DNA of 64,000 nucleotides from JALZKA01 sp963734015 (GCA_963734015.1 CAVTFG010000017.1:124001-188000), one strand, 5' to 3'; shown: positions 26,148-35,359, numbered from the stretch's first letter. Notes: a model not told the origin generated them from the sequence alone. A program made the numbers and translations.

Positions 26148-27496
26148 GGCGCGGCCAGGAGCTCTTCCAGCGGCACGCCGGAGGCCTGAGCCGACAGGAA
26201 GGACTCGTTCGACGTGTTCTCGAGCAACCGGCGGACGAGGTATGCCATCCCGGCGACGAGCTCACCCACAGGGCAGTACACGCGGACCCGCAGGCCCTCG
26301 GCCGCGAGCGACTCCGCGAGGTCGTCGCCGAGGCCGCGCAGGACCTGCAGCTCGAGGTCGCGGTCGTCTGACCCCCCGATCCGGTTCAGCGCGATCGCGT
26401 GAGCCAGGGAGCGCAGGTTGTGGGAGCCGATCGCCACGCGGACGTCCGGGCGGGCATCGAGCAGGCGCGCGGTGAGTGCCTCGAAGTTGCGGTCGCACTC
26501 GGCCTTGTCGGTGAACACCGGGGCCTGCCAGCCGTGCTGGCGCGCCTCGGCCACCTCGTGATCCCAATACGCCCCCTTCACCAGCCGGATCGTGGGCACC
26601 GGCCGGCGCGGGGAGGCGGATGCCCACTCGACCACGCGCTCGAGCTGGGCGGGCGAATCACGCAGGTAGGCCTGCAGCACGAGCCCGGCCGACGGCCCGT
26701 CGAGGAACTCCTGGTCGTCGAGGAGGCGGAACATCACGTCGAGCGTGGCCTCGCGCGTGTCGAGCGACTCCATGTCCAGGTGCAGGTGAGCGCCGAGCTC
26801 CCGGGCGCGCGCGAGCAGCGGGCGAAGGCGGGTGGCCGCGTCCGCCGCGCCCCGCTCCGGCGCCTCGGGGCGAAGCAGCGGGGTCAACGCCGAGACCTTG
26901 ACGGAGAGGTTCGCGCGCGGGATGGAGCCCAGCGAGTCGCTCTCGAGCACTTCGCGCTCGGGCAGGTCGGCGCATGCCGAGGCGAGCTGCTCGAGAGCCT
27001 CGAGGCAGCGATCGCGGTAGGCATCCGCCTCGGTCGCCGCGACCGTGACCTCGCCGAGCAGATCCACGGTGCTGGCGATTCCACCCTCCCACATCCTGCG
27101 CAGCTCGCCGCGAGCCTCGTGGGCCGAGGTCCCGACGATGAACCGGTGCGACATGTGGCGCACCCCGGCGGCGACCGCCGCTCCCAGGGCCATCCGACCG
27201 GCCTTCGTGTGGGCCGCGCTCATCGCCTTCTCGAGTGCGACGGGTGCCTCCTCGAGCTCTCCCATCAAACCGGCGAGATGGCGCCCGAGGTCGTCCAAGC
27301 CGCGGGTGGCGGGGGTCACGTCCACCAGGCGGAAGAGGGCCGCGCGCAACTCCCGGTCGCGGGAGGCGAGGCGCATCGCCCGCTCGTCGAGCGCGCGAAC
27401 CGGGCGTTGAAGAGCTCGCGAGGAGCCCGTCAGGCGCCGCCCGACCGCGTTGATCTCCGCCTCGAGCACGCGCCGGTCGATCGTGGTGGGGGTCAC
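26144..27496 (-). CDS. pruB: Proline dehydrogenase
   Basis: This 450-residue FAD-dependent PRODH-barrel enzyme converts proline to P5C. Recognisable blocks are NLSVKVSALTPLLRPEAPE, HLHLDMESLD, VLQAYLRDS, VPTIRLVKGAYWDHEVAEA (substrate and FAD site), AIGSHNLRSL and VYCPVGELVAGMAYLVRRLL ENTSN. It is a monofunctional protein encoded directly before P5CDH, a common non-PutA arrangement. GTG 27496 is chosen since conservation begins soon after it; the frame is open further upstream with Arg-rich, non-conserved sequence. No PutR-like regulator is adjacent. Confidence 0.9.
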   Translation of the reverse strand: MTPTTIDRRVLEAEINAVGRRLTGSSRALQRPVRALDERAMRLASRDRELRAALFRLVDVTPATRGLDDLGRHLAGLMGELEEAPVALEKAMSAAHTKAGRMALGAAVAAGVRHMSHRFIVGTSAHEARGELRRMWEGGIASTVDLLGEVTVAATEADAYRDRCLEALEQLASACADLPEREVLESDSLGSIPRANLSVKVSALTPLLRPEAPERGAADAATRLRPLLARARELGAHLHLDMESLDTREATLDVMFRLLDDQEFLDGPSAGLVLQAYLRDSPAQLERVVEWASASPRRPVPTIRLVKGAYWDHEVAEARQHGWQAPVFTDKAECDRNFEALTARLLDARPDVRVAIGSHNLRSLAHAIALNRIGGSDDRDLELQVLRGLGDDLAESLAAEGLRVRVYCPVGELVAGMAYLVRRLLENTSNESFLSAQASGVPLEELLAAP

Positions 27497-27525
27497 GTCC
27501 CCACCATGCTCCCACGCGTGGCGCG

Positions 27526-28407
27526 CTAGCGGGCCCGGATCAGGACGCGGTTCGAATCGGGGTCGAGGAAGGCCACTTGGTCGCCGTCGGCGACGACCTT
27601 GATGCCGGCCTCCTCGAGCCGTGCCGCAGCCTTGTCGACACGGTCGGCCGAGCGCAGGCGCAACTCGAACGAATGCAATCCGGGCCGGTCCGGTGGCGCC
27701 GGCCCGGCGCCCGCGGAGTGCCATGTGTTCGCCCCGATGTGGTGGTGATAGAGCCCCTCGGCAAGGAAAACCGCCTGCGGTCCGAAGCGCTGGCGCTCAT
27801 CCAGGCCGAAGACGTCCCGCCAGAACTCCGCGATCGCCTCGACGTCGGCCGTCTGCAGGTGGATGTGGCCGATGTCGCAGCGGGCGGGAAGCTCGTGGTC
27901 GGCCGCCTCGCTGATCAGCGCCGCCAGGTCGAGCGGCCTTGTGTACATCCCGACCTTGCCCTCTCCCGCCGCGGGCCACTGCTCGTACGGGCGGTCGCGG
28001 TAGAGCTCGACGCCGTTCCCCTCCGGGTCGCGGAAGTAGACGGCGTCGGACACGCCGTGATCCGACGCACCCTCGAAGACCGGCGCCAGCTCGACGGTCC
28101 GGCGCACCGCCGCGCCGAGCGCCGGGCGGTCCGGGTATCGGAATGCGTTGTGGAACAGCCCGGTGTGCGGATGGGAGAACGGCGCGCTGCCGCGAGCCGC
28201 GGACGAGTCGAGCTTGATCAGGACCCGCCCGTCGGCGTCGGCCAGCGCGACGCTGGTCGGACCCTCGTCGCCGGCCTCGAGTCCGATCGCCCGCTCGTAG
28301 AAGTCGCGCTGGCGCCCCAGATCGGCAGCTCGGAGGGTGACCGTTCCGACGACCGTGTCGCTCAGGTGATCCAGCTCGTCGGCGGTCGGCGTCGGGCTCG
28401 CCTCCAT
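27526..28407 (-). CDS. VOC family protein, two-domain catechol-2,3-dioxygenase-like
   Basis: This 293-residue protein has two vicinal-oxygen-chelate modules. The first (about 18-130) includes TVTLRAADLGRQRDFYERAIGL and YFRDPEGNGVELYRDRP. The second (about 160-290) has DIGHIHLQTADVEAIAEFWRD, GLYHHHIGANTWHS and FLDPDSNRVLI. The HHHIGANTW block is typical of the YfiE/CatE-like catechol dioxygenase group, in which His and Glu bind the metal. It is located upstream of the PRODH gene on the same strand (30-bp gap), but its substrate is not known to relate to proline. Confidence 0.85.
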   Translation of the reverse strand: MEASPTPTADELDHLSDTVVGTVTLRAADLGRQRDFYERAIGLEAGDEGPTSVALADADGRVLIKLDSSAARGSAPFSHPHTGLFHNAFRYPDRPALGAAVRRTVELAPVFEGASDHGVSDAVYFRDPEGNGVELYRDRPYEQWPAAGEGKVGMYTRPLDLAALISEAADHELPARCDIGHIHLQTADVEAIAEFWRDVFGLDERQRFGPQAVFLAEGLYHHHIGANTWHSAGAGPAPPDRPGLHSFELRLRSADRVDKAAARLEEAGIKVVADGDQVAFLDPDSNRVLIRAR

Positions 28408-28425
28408 GGCGTCAATGCTGCCAGG

Positions 28426-28620
28426 TCATGCCGGCTGCTCGTCCGCAAGCGGTGAGCGCGCTGACGCGAGGGCGAACGCGAGGGCGAGCGCCCGCTCGTC
28501 GTCCAGTCGGAGGCTCGCGATGGCATTGCCCCGCTCGTCGGCGATCCGCAGGCGAATCTCGTCGCCATGCTGGTGCACGAGCGCGGTCGTCCCACATAGA
28601 GCGTCCACCTTCCCGCTCAC
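28426..28620 (-). CDS. Small 64-residue protein coupled to FTR1 gene
   Basis: Not recognised. A soluble 64-residue protein with VDALCGTTALVHQHGDEIRL, RIADERGNAIASLRLDDERA and an Ala/Leu-rich helix near the end. Its start overlaps the FTR1 stop (ATGA), which argues that it is real and made with the permease. It contains two His and one Cys near the N-terminus and could bind metal, though this is speculation. It is the last gene of the iron uptake operon. Confidence 0.55.
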   Translation of the reverse strand: MSGKVDALCGTTALVHQHGDEIRLRIADERGNAIASLRLDDERALALAFALASARSPLADEQPA

Positions 28621-31100
28621 GGACGGTTGCGGGTCATGCGGGCCACGGTCTCGCGCTCGCGATCTGGTCGGATCACGGGCTCCGGCGGCCCGGTTTCCTC
28701 GTCACGTTCGGGCACCGCGTGCTCCGGCTTGGAGTCGGGGGCCTCCCTTGCCGCGCGGCGCACCCGGCGCTTCCGATACCACTCTGCCGCGAAGTAACTG
28801 CCGATCACGAAGGCGAGCGCCCCAACCTGGGCGAGCAGCGTCTCGACTGTGGGGAAGACGCCGAGCCAGGTGCCCATCCACAGCGGGAACTCCACGTCGA
28901 GCGGCGTGATCGAGAGCCAGCCGACCCCCTGGAGGGTGCGAACGGTGTTGCCGACGAGGACCACCAGCACGAGCGCGATCAGCACCCCCGTGACGACCAG
29001 CATCCGCTTGTACGGCAGCCGTCGCTCCAGCGCGAACGTGACGGCGCCGACTACGGCCGTGGCGGCCAGGCCCAGGCTCACGCCCGCCAGGACGGCACCC
29101 GTGCCCGAGCTGAGCTGCAGCGCCTGCAGGAAGAGCACCGTCTCGAACCCCTCCCGGAAGACGCTGGAGAACCCCAGCATGTAGAGCCCTGCGATCGTCG
29201 CCGCCCCGGCGGCTGCCGAGACGCCGACGTCCGCGGTCAGCGCCTTCCCGCGCTGGCGGTGCCCCGCGATCCACTCCGTCCAGTACACGCGGTGGAAGAA
29301 CCAGTTCAAGACCAGTAACAGGACGGCGATCGCGATCAGGCCGACGACCGCCTCGAGCTTCTCCCCGTACTGCGAGAACTCGTCCAGGACCAGCTGCGCT
29401 ACGAACCACATGGCGACGCTGGCCGGCAGCGCCAGCAAGGCCCCGCGGAGGATCGGCCGGCGGAGGCCGCGCCGAACGCCGATCATGCTGGCCGTGATCG
29501 CGGCGATGATCAGGATCGCCTCCAGACCCTCGCGGAAGACGATCATGGCGGCGTTCGTGATCACCGTCGTCTTGCTCGCGCCCTCGCCCGTCTTCGCGCG
29601 TGCCTCGTCGAGCGCCTCGTCCAGGACGAGCCGCGTCTCTCGGATCTCGGACACCGGGCGGTCGTCGGAGATCAGCTCCGCGAGGCCATCGACGCCGCGT
29701 GCGCCGTACCACATGAGCCCCTCGACCTCGGTGACCAGGGCGGGGTCGAACGCCCGGAGCTTGATCTCGGGGCCGAACTCGAAGAAGGCATAGGCGCTCA
29801 GGCGCGACTGCTCCGCTTGCTCGCGCTCGGACGCGGAGACGGCGGCTTCCATCTGGTCGAGGCTGATGTCGATCAGGTCGAAGTCCGCCTCGTCGTTGGA
29901 CTCCTTCCACTCCTCCGGGAAGACCCGGTCGAGGATCTCGCTGGCCTCGGCATGCGCCGCTTCGACGTCCTCGAGCGGGGCAACCTCGCCGCCCTGCTGG
30001 GCCTCCGCCGCGTACCCGCGGAGCTCAGCGAACAGGGCATCAACCTGATCGACCGCGCCTGGGTCGACCTCGTCCAGCGCGCCCTCCAGGTCGTTCAGCG
30101 CGTCGGTGGCGCCGTCCATGAACGCGACGGCCTCCTGCAGCTCGAACGGGATCGTGACCTGCCCGTCCTCCGTTCCGTCGTCGTACTCGATCGGCACCAG
30201 GTCGAGGAACCGGGTCAGCTGCGCCGCCCGGCGCGCCTCCTCCTCGGGCGTGAACGGCGCCGCGGTGAAGCCGTCGAGGTCCTCGGTCACGGCGTCTCGC
30301 GCCCGGGTGAACTCGCGCTTATCGCCCTCCAGCGCGGCCTGCTCCAGCGCCGCGAAGTCCCGGCTGGTCGTCTCCCGTGCGGCGGCGCCGCGCTGCGCCT
30401 CGTATTCGGAAGCGAGGATCAGCCAATAGCCGCGCACCAGCGCGGCCGACTCGGCCGCCGCGGGACCGAAGCCGCGGTCGAGCTCCTGCTCCGCTTCGGC
30501 GAGATAATCGCCGAGCCGCGCCTGGTAGGCGTCCAGCAGGTCCTTGCGGATCTGGGTGACCGCTGCCGCGCGCTCGATCTCGTCCGCTGCGAGGGCATCA
30601 AGGGCGGTTGTCGCGTCCACGCCCGGGCGCGTGAAACGAGTCGCGGCGCGGAAATCGCGGACCAGCAGCCAGCTGCGGGCAGCGCGCACATCCCCGCGCT
30701 CGGCAGCCGCGACCGTGAGCGCGAAGGCCCCCCGGCGAAGCGCCGCCACGGCACGTCCCCGCGCCGCCGCCAGGGCCGTCTCGTCCGCAGCTTCGAACGC
30801 CGAGCCTGCGGCGGCGAGCGCCGCGCGCAGCGTGCGCAGCTCCTGGGGTGCGACGCGAGCGAGATCACGGCTCAGGGGTCCGTCGAGCGCCCTCCTCGCC
30901 TGCCCCAGCGCGGCGCCGGCGCCGTCGTCGAGCAACAAGGCCGACTGTGCCTCGAACAGGGTCGCGCGGATGTCTTCGGCAGCCCGCCACGGCGGCGTAG
31001 CCTCGGCGCCGTTCGGGCACGCCAAGGCGGCGATCGTCGCGGCAAGCAATGCGACGACCGCCGCCGGGCGCGGCCGGATACCGGAGCGGACTCCGGCCAC
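28617..31100 (-). CDS. FTR1/EfeU-family iron permease with long extracytoplasmic N-terminal region
   Basis: This 827-residue protein has a signal peptide or anchor (about 13-35) and some 470 residues of helical, Glu- and Ala-rich extracytoplasmic sequence. The FTR1 domain follows, with seven predicted helices and the iron-transport signatures FREGLE (about 521-526) and FREGFE (about 647-652). Both REGxE motifs supply the acidic residues for Fe permeation. The C-terminal tail is charged and cytoplasmic. The long N-terminal region is typical of Gram-positive FTR1 proteins. It lies 26 bp downstream of an EfeO-like lipoprotein gene under the same iron box. No EfeB peroxidase is present here. GTG 31100 is used as the start. 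Confidence 0.9.
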   Translation of the reverse strand: MAGVRSGIRPRPAAVVALLAATIAALACPNGAEATPPWRAAEDIRATLFEAQSALLLDDGAGAALGQARRALDGPLSRDLARVAPQELRTLRAALAAAGSAFEAADETALAAARGRAVAALRRGAFALTVAAAERGDVRAARSWLLVRDFRAATRFTRPGVDATTALDALAADEIERAAAVTQIRKDLLDAYQARLGDYLAEAEQELDRGFGPAAAESAALVRGYWLILASEYEAQRGAAARETTSRDFAALEQAALEGDKREFTRARDAVTEDLDGFTAAPFTPEEEARRAAQLTRFLDLVPIEYDDGTEDGQVTIPFELQEAVAFMDGATDALNDLEGALDEVDPGAVDQVDALFAELRGYAAEAQQGGEVAPLEDVEAAHAEASEILDRVFPEEWKESNDEADFDLIDISLDQMEAAVSASEREQAEQSRLSAYAFFEFGPEIKLRAFDPALVTEVEGLMWYGARGVDGLAELISDDRPVSEIRETRLVLDEALDEARAKTGEGASKTTVITNAAMIVFREGLEAILIIAAITASMIGVRRGLRRPILRGALLALPASVAMWFVAQLVLDEFSQYGEKLEAVVGLIAIAVLLLVLNWFFHRVYWTEWIAGHRQRGKALTADVGVSAAAGAATIAGLYMLGFSSVFREGFETVLFLQALQLSSGTGAVLAGVSLGLAATAVVGAVTFALERRLPYKRMLVVTGVLIALVLVVLVGNTVRTLQGVGWLSITPLDVEFPLWMGTWLGVFPTVETLLAQVGALAFVIGSYFAAEWYRKRRVRRAAREAPDSKPEHAVPERDEETGPPEPVIRPDRERETVARMTRNRP

Positions 31101-31126
31101 GGTTGATCCTGGGGCCGGTCCCAGGC

Positions 31127-32272
31127 CTATGCCTCCTGCAGCTCGATGCCGAGCCGCTGCGCAGCCTGCGCCACCTGGCCGGCGACCGCCTCGGCCTGGC
31201 GCTGTGCCTCCGAGCCGAGCGTGTCCGCCTGTTCCGCGGTGAACTTCTCGCCGCCCTCCTCGCGGTCGCGGATGTCCTCCACGTACGCGAGCAGGTCGTT
31301 TAGCGCCTTGCCGGTCTGCTCCGCCTGCTGCGGCGACTCCTCGGCGATCTGCGGTTCGATCTCGTCGTAGGTGAACACGATCCCCTCGAGGATGTCGGCG
31401 ATGTCCGAGAGCCGCGACGCCGCGACGAAGCCGAGCTCTGAGGCGTCCTCGCCGGCGATGAAGCGCGAGTTCTTCCAGGCCTCGAAGTACTCGCTCATCG
31501 TCGGCGTCATCACGGTGATGGCCGTGAACGCGTCGGACGGAGTCGGCTCGAACGCCTGCGCGTCCGCGTCGAGCGAATCCGCCAGCTCGTCGAACTTGCG
31601 CACCGCGGCTACGTATGTGTTGGCGTCCGGGATGCCCTCGCCGAACTCCTCCTTGCCGTCGCCGTCGACGTCCTGGGCTGTCTTGGCGAGGAAGTCCGGG
31701 TTCGTCCCGTAGAGCGATGTCTCGACGACGAAGAACATGTTCCCGGGCTGCTTCAGGACCTCGCCGTCGGGACGCTCGAGGCTGAACGAGACGGCGTTCT
31801 CAGGGTCGGACGCGTCGGCGCCGGCGTCGATGTCGACGTCGTACTGCGCCAGGCGCGGCACGCCCGCCACGATTCCCTCCATCTCCTCGTAGGCTGGGTT
31901 CGCGGCCTGGAACGCCTCCTTGGAGGTGGCCATGATCTCCTCGACCTCGTCGCCGCTCTCCTCCATCAGCGCGTCGTAGTCGAAGTCGGCTGCCTCCGCG
32001 AGCTCGTAGTAGCGCTCGCCCTGCTCCATCAGGATCTCCGTCTGCGCGGCCAGTTCGGCGCTGTGCTCCGTGAGGTAGGCCTTGATCGCGCCGAGCTCGC
32101 CGCCCACGTCAACCGCAGCCGGCTCGTCCGTCGCCTCATCGTCGTCGTCCCCGCATGCCGTGAGCAACAGCGCCGTCCCTGCGGCCACGATCGCCAACGC
32201 AATTCCCCTACCGGGGGGGTGAACTCGCTTTCGCGACTTGCGTCGCTCATCCAATACCCGTCCAAACTCCAT
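31127..32272 (-). CDS. efeO: EfeO/imelysin-like iron uptake lipoprotein
   Basis: This 381-residue lipoprotein has a signal helix (about 23-38), lipobox LTAC with Cys40 and an acidic GDDDDEATDE linker. A helical M75/EfeO domain follows (AIKAYLTEHSAELAAQTEIL to the C-terminus). The second helical bundle is typical of the peptidase-M75-like EfeO subfamily, which captures iron for the EfeU/FTR1 permease. By eye, the imelysin GxHxxE site aligns with MFFVVE, so the His is replaced. ATG 32272 has GGAGGA at proper distance. A DtxR/IdeR-like box lies 25 bp upstream, so repression by iron is expected. Confidence 0.85.
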   Translation of the reverse strand: MEFGRVLDERRKSRKRVHPPGRGIALAIVAAGTALLLTACGDDDDEATDEPAAVDVGGELGAIKAYLTEHSAELAAQTEILMEQGERYYELAEAADFDYDALMEESGDEVEEIMATSKEAFQAANPAYEEMEGIVAGVPRLAQYDVDIDAGADASDPENAVSFSLERPDGEVLKQPGNMFFVVETSLYGTNPDFLAKTAQDVDGDGKEEFGEGIPDANTYVAAVRKFDELADSLDADAQAFEPTPSDAFTAITVMTPTMSEYFEAWKNSRFIAGEDASELGFVAASRLSDIADILEGIVFTYDEIEPQIAEESPQQAEQTGKALNDLLAYVEDIRDREEGGEKFTAEQADTLGSEAQRQAEAVAGQVAQAAQRLGIELQEA

Positions 32273-32295
32273 CCGGTCAGGTCCTCCACGCTCTA

Positions 32296-32325
32296 GTTAG
32301 GGCTGCCTAATATGGCGACCCTAAC
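32296..32325 (-). promoter_or_regulatory. DtxR/IdeR-like iron box before efeO
   Basis: TTAGGGCTGCCTAA (32297-32310) matches the paired TTAGG/CCTAA half-sites of actinobacterial iron boxes. A further half-site at 32319 makes a larger inverted repeat of GTTAGGG and CCCTAAC (arms 32296-32302 and 32319-32325). It is 25 bp upstream of the efeO start and overlaps the promoter. It also lies 65 bp ahead of the divergent SDR gene. Confidence 0.62.
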
Positions 32326-32389
32326 AGGATCGAGCGAATCCTGACCCCATGGGTCGGATTGGCACGGTACCCGGCGATAAATTGGGCGC

Positions 32390-33164
32390 GTGGTTGCCCT
32401 GATCACCGGCGCGTCGAGCGGCATCGGCGAGGCGACGGCCCGCAGGCTCGCCCGCGAGCCCGACACGGCCCTGATCCTGGTCGCGCGGCGGGAGGAGCGG
32501 CTGCGCGGGCTCGCGGAGGAGCTGGGCGGCGCGTCCGTCCTCGTCGCGGACCTCACCGACGAGGACGCTCCCGCTCGGGTCGCCGAGCGGGTCGAGGACG
32601 AGCACGGACGGCTCGACCTGCTGGTGAACAACGCCGGCGCTGCCTGGCGGGGACGCTTTCGGCGACGCCGGCTGGGAGAACGTGCGGCGCCACATGGAGC
32701 TGAACTTCGACGCGGTGGTACGCCTCACCGAAGCCCTCCTGCCGATCCTGCGGCGGTCGGCGCCGAGCGCGATCGTGAACGTCTCCAGCACCGCCGGCAG
32801 GGTCGCGCGCGGGAAGTCGGGCGGCTACTCGGCCAGCAAGTTCGCGCTCGCCGGGTGGAGCGACGCGCTTCACGCCGAGGAGCGAGCGCACGGCGTGCAC
32901 GTGGGCCTGGTCCTCCCCGGCTTCGTCACCACGGAGGGGTTCCCGCAGAGCGAGCTGCACGCCCGGGCGATCACGCGCTGGGCGATTTCCACCCCCGACA
33001 AGGTCGCCGAGGCGATCATGGACGCAGGCCCCGGTCGCAAGGCGGAGCGGTATGTGCCACGGGCGTACTGGCTCGCGGCGGCGGCGCGGATCCTGGTGCC
33101 CAGAGCCGTTCGGCGCGCCACGGGCGCGGGCGCGCTCAGCCCGCAGACGGGAAGCCGGGACTAG
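32390..33164 (+). pseudogene. Short-chain dehydrogenase/reductase, frameshifted
   Basis: The first part (frame of GTG 32390) has TGASSGIGEATARRLA, ADLTDED and LVNNAGAAW. The rest lies in the next frame from about 32652: GDAGWENVRRHMELNFDAVV, VNVSSTAGR with catalytic Ser, GGYSASKFALAGWSDALH with catalytic Tyr/Lys, and VGLVLPGFVTTEGFPQ. The switch falls in the G-run 32649-32652: one extra G or two missing explains it. With the shift corrected the protein is about 257 residues, normal for an SDR. It is divergent from efeO. Its 3' end overlaps the threonine dehydratase gene by 29 bp (convergent). Confidence 0.75.
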
Positions 33165-34165
33165 GCCGGAGCACGAAATCGCGGCTCTCGGCCGCGTTAG
33201 CAGGGACGGGGCGTCCCACGAGCTCCTCGAAGCGCTCGGAGTCGACGTTGCCACCGCTGAGGACCACGCCGACGCGTCCTCCGTCGACCGCGACGCGCCC
33301 ACAGAGCACCGCCGACAGGGCCACCGCCCCGCTCGGCTCGGCGACCAGGTCGAGATGCTCGAGGCAAACGCGCATCGCCGTGGCGATCTCCTCGTCGCTG
33401 ACGGTCACCACCTCCTCGACGAGGTCGTGGATGATCGGAAAGGTGAGCTCGCCCGGGCTCGTCGCCTGCAGCCCGTCGGCGATCGTGCGGGGCACCGGGA
33501 TCGAAGTCCGCTCGCCGGCCGCGAGCGAGCGTCTCACGTCGTCGCCGGCCTCGGGCTCGACGCCGATGATCCTTAGCCCCGGAGCCAACGCCTGGGCGGC
33601 CGTGGCGCAGCCGGAGATCAGGCCGCCGCCGGACACCGGCACCACCAGCGCCTCGAGGGGGCCGGCATCCTCGAGCAGCTCCAGTCCGACCGTGCCCTGC
33701 CCGGCGATCACCCGCGGGTCGTCGAACGGATGGATCGGATGGAGCCCGCGACTGGTCACCAGGTTCCGGAAAATGGCCTCGCGATCCTCTCCGTAGCGGT
33801 CGTAGGACACGATCTCCGCTCCGTGGGACGTGGTCGCCTCGAGCTTCACGCGGGCCGCGTCGGTTGGCATGACGATCGTCGCGGGAACCCCGTGGAGCTT
33901 CGCCGCGAGGGCCACAGCCTGCGCATGGTTCCCTGACGAGACCGCGGCGACGCCGCGGCCGCGCTCGGCCGGCTCGAGCGAGGCGATCGCGTTGTAGGCG
34001 CCGCGGAACTTGAACGAACCGGTCCGCTGGAGGCACTCCGCCTTGACGAACACCTGAGCCCCGGATTCACGGTCGAGCTCGGCGCGAGCTCAGCACCGGG
34101 GTGCGCCGCGCGGCGCCCTCCAGGCGCGCCGCCGCGGCGCGGACGTGCTCGAGCGTGACGCTCAG
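33136..34165 (-). pseudogene. Threonine ammonia-lyase/serine-threonine dehydratase, frameshifted; possible CTG start
   Basis: This PLP-dependent fold-type II enzyme deaminates threonine or serine to a 2-oxo acid. Motifs are GSFKFRGAYNAIAS with the PLP Lys, SSGNHAQAVALAA, VPVSGGGLISGCATA (phosphate-binding loop) and VLSGGNVD. There is no ACT regulatory domain, so it is the short catabolic type. The N-terminal block VTLEHVRAAAARLEGAARRT is in another frame; one extra base at 34081-34082 separates it from QVFVKAECLQRTGSFKF. No ATG or GTG is available: a CTG at 34165 overlaps the TGA of the upstream peroxiredoxin gene (CTGA) and is the best start. Corrected length is about 342 residues. Confidence 0.75.
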
Positions 34166-34833
34166 CTCGCCTCGGCCTTCTCCTGCGAGACGATCCGCAT
34201 CCAGGGCCGGGGCGCTTCCCAGCCGTCCGGGTACTTCTCCTTCGCCTCGTCGTCGGAAACCGAGCCGGCGATGATCACGTCCTCGCCGGGCTGCCAGTTG
34301 ACCGGCGTCGCGACCTTGTGGTTCGCGGTCAGCTGCAGCGAGTCGATCACGCGGAGCACCTCGTCGAAGTTGCGGCCGGTCGTCATCGGATAGACGAGGA
34401 TCAGCTTGATCTTCTTGTCCGGGCCGATCACGAACACGTTGCGGACCGTCTGGTTGTCCGCCGGGGTCCGCTCGGTCGGATCGCCGCTGACGTCGGCGGG
34501 CAGCATCCCGTAGGCCTTCGCGACCGCGAAGTCGGAGTCGGCGATGATCGGATAGTTCGGAGCCGAACCCTGCGTCTCGGCGATGTCGTCGGCCCACTGC
34601 TCGTGGTTCTCGATCGGGTCGACCGAGATGCCGATGATCTTGGTGTTGCGGCTCGCGAAGTCGGGCTCGATCTTCGCCATGTAGCCGAGCTCCGTGGTGC
34701 AGACCGGAGTGAAGTTGCGGGGGTGGGAGAACAGGACCGCCCAGGAGTCGCCGATCCAGTCGTGGAAGTTGATCGTCCCCTCGGTGCTCACCGCCTCGAA
34801 GTCGGGTGCGGTGTCGCCAATCGTGAGCGCCAT
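34162..34833 (-). CDS. 1-Cys peroxiredoxin (Prx6/AhpC-TSA family)
   Basis: This 223-residue peroxiredoxin has the peroxidatic Cys45 in FTPVCTTELG, DFEAVSTEGTINFHDW before it, and the Prx6-type C-terminal domain with GRNFDEVLRVIDSLQLT and TPVNWQPGEDVIIAGSVSDD. No resolving Cys is visible, so it acts as a 1-Cys enzyme that reduces peroxides or peroxynitrite using external thiols. ATG 34833 is preceded by GAGGAGG-like sequence. It is upstream of and overlaps the threonine dehydratase gene. Confidence 0.92.
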   Translation of the reverse strand: MALTIGDTAPDFEAVSTEGTINFHDWIGDSWAVLFSHPRNFTPVCTTELGYMAKIEPDFASRNTKIIGISVDPIENHEQWADDIAETQGSAPNYPIIADSDFAVAKAYGMLPADVSGDPTERTPADNQTVRNVFVIGPDKKIKLILVYPMTTGRNFDEVLRVIDSLQLTANHKVATPVNWQPGEDVIIAGSVSDDEAKEKYPDGWEAPRPWMRIVSQEKAEAS

Positions 34834-34957
34834 TTTCGGCCTCCTCGTGCCTGGTTGCCTTTATCCGTAAACCTGACCCGATTTTGGCAGATGCGATTTC
34901 GCCGATGAGTCCGCGGGCCACGGGCAGTCTCATGAGTATCCAACCGAGGAGGGAGCC

Positions 34958-35359
34958 ATGCCCGAAGAGATGAGGATCACGCTCGAGGTGATCGTCGTCC
35001 CCGTCGCCGACGTGGACCGGTCGAAGGAGTTCTACGAGGAACGCCTCGGCTTTCACGTCGACCACGACACCACCGTCGACGAGGAAACCCGGATCGTCCA
35101 GCTCACGCCACCCGGATCCGGGTGCTCGATCGTGATCGCAAAGGGCATCCCGCAGATGGAGCCGGGCGCCCTGGAGGGGGTGCAGCTCGTCGTGAGCGAC
35201 ATCGACGCCGCCCGGTCGCTGTTCGTCGGTCGCGGGGTCGACGCGAGCGAGGTCGTGGTGCGCGGCCCGGCCGAGATGGACGGTTCGAAGTTCATCAGCT
35301 TTTCGGATCCCGACGGGAACGGCTGGGTCGTGCAGGAGCTGCGGGCGAGGGCGGCGTGA
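34958..35359 (+). CDS. VOC family protein (glyoxalase/bleomycin resistance type)
   Basis: This 133-residue single VOC-type protein has VIVVPVADVDRSKEFYEERL, GCSIVIAKG in the middle and FSDPDGNGWVVQEL at the end, with the metal Glu in the final strand. Such proteins are lyases, epimerases or binding proteins, and the substrate is unknown. A strong GGAGGGAG precedes ATG 34958. Its stop overlaps a GTG (GTGA) of the kinase frame, so the two may be coupled. Confidence 0.83.
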   Translation: MPEEMRITLEVIVVPVADVDRSKEFYEERLGFHVDHDTTVDEETRIVQLTPPGSGCSIVIAKGIPQMEPGALEGVQLVVSDIDAARSLFVGRGVDASEVVVRGPAEMDGSKFISFSDPDGNGWVVQELRARAA

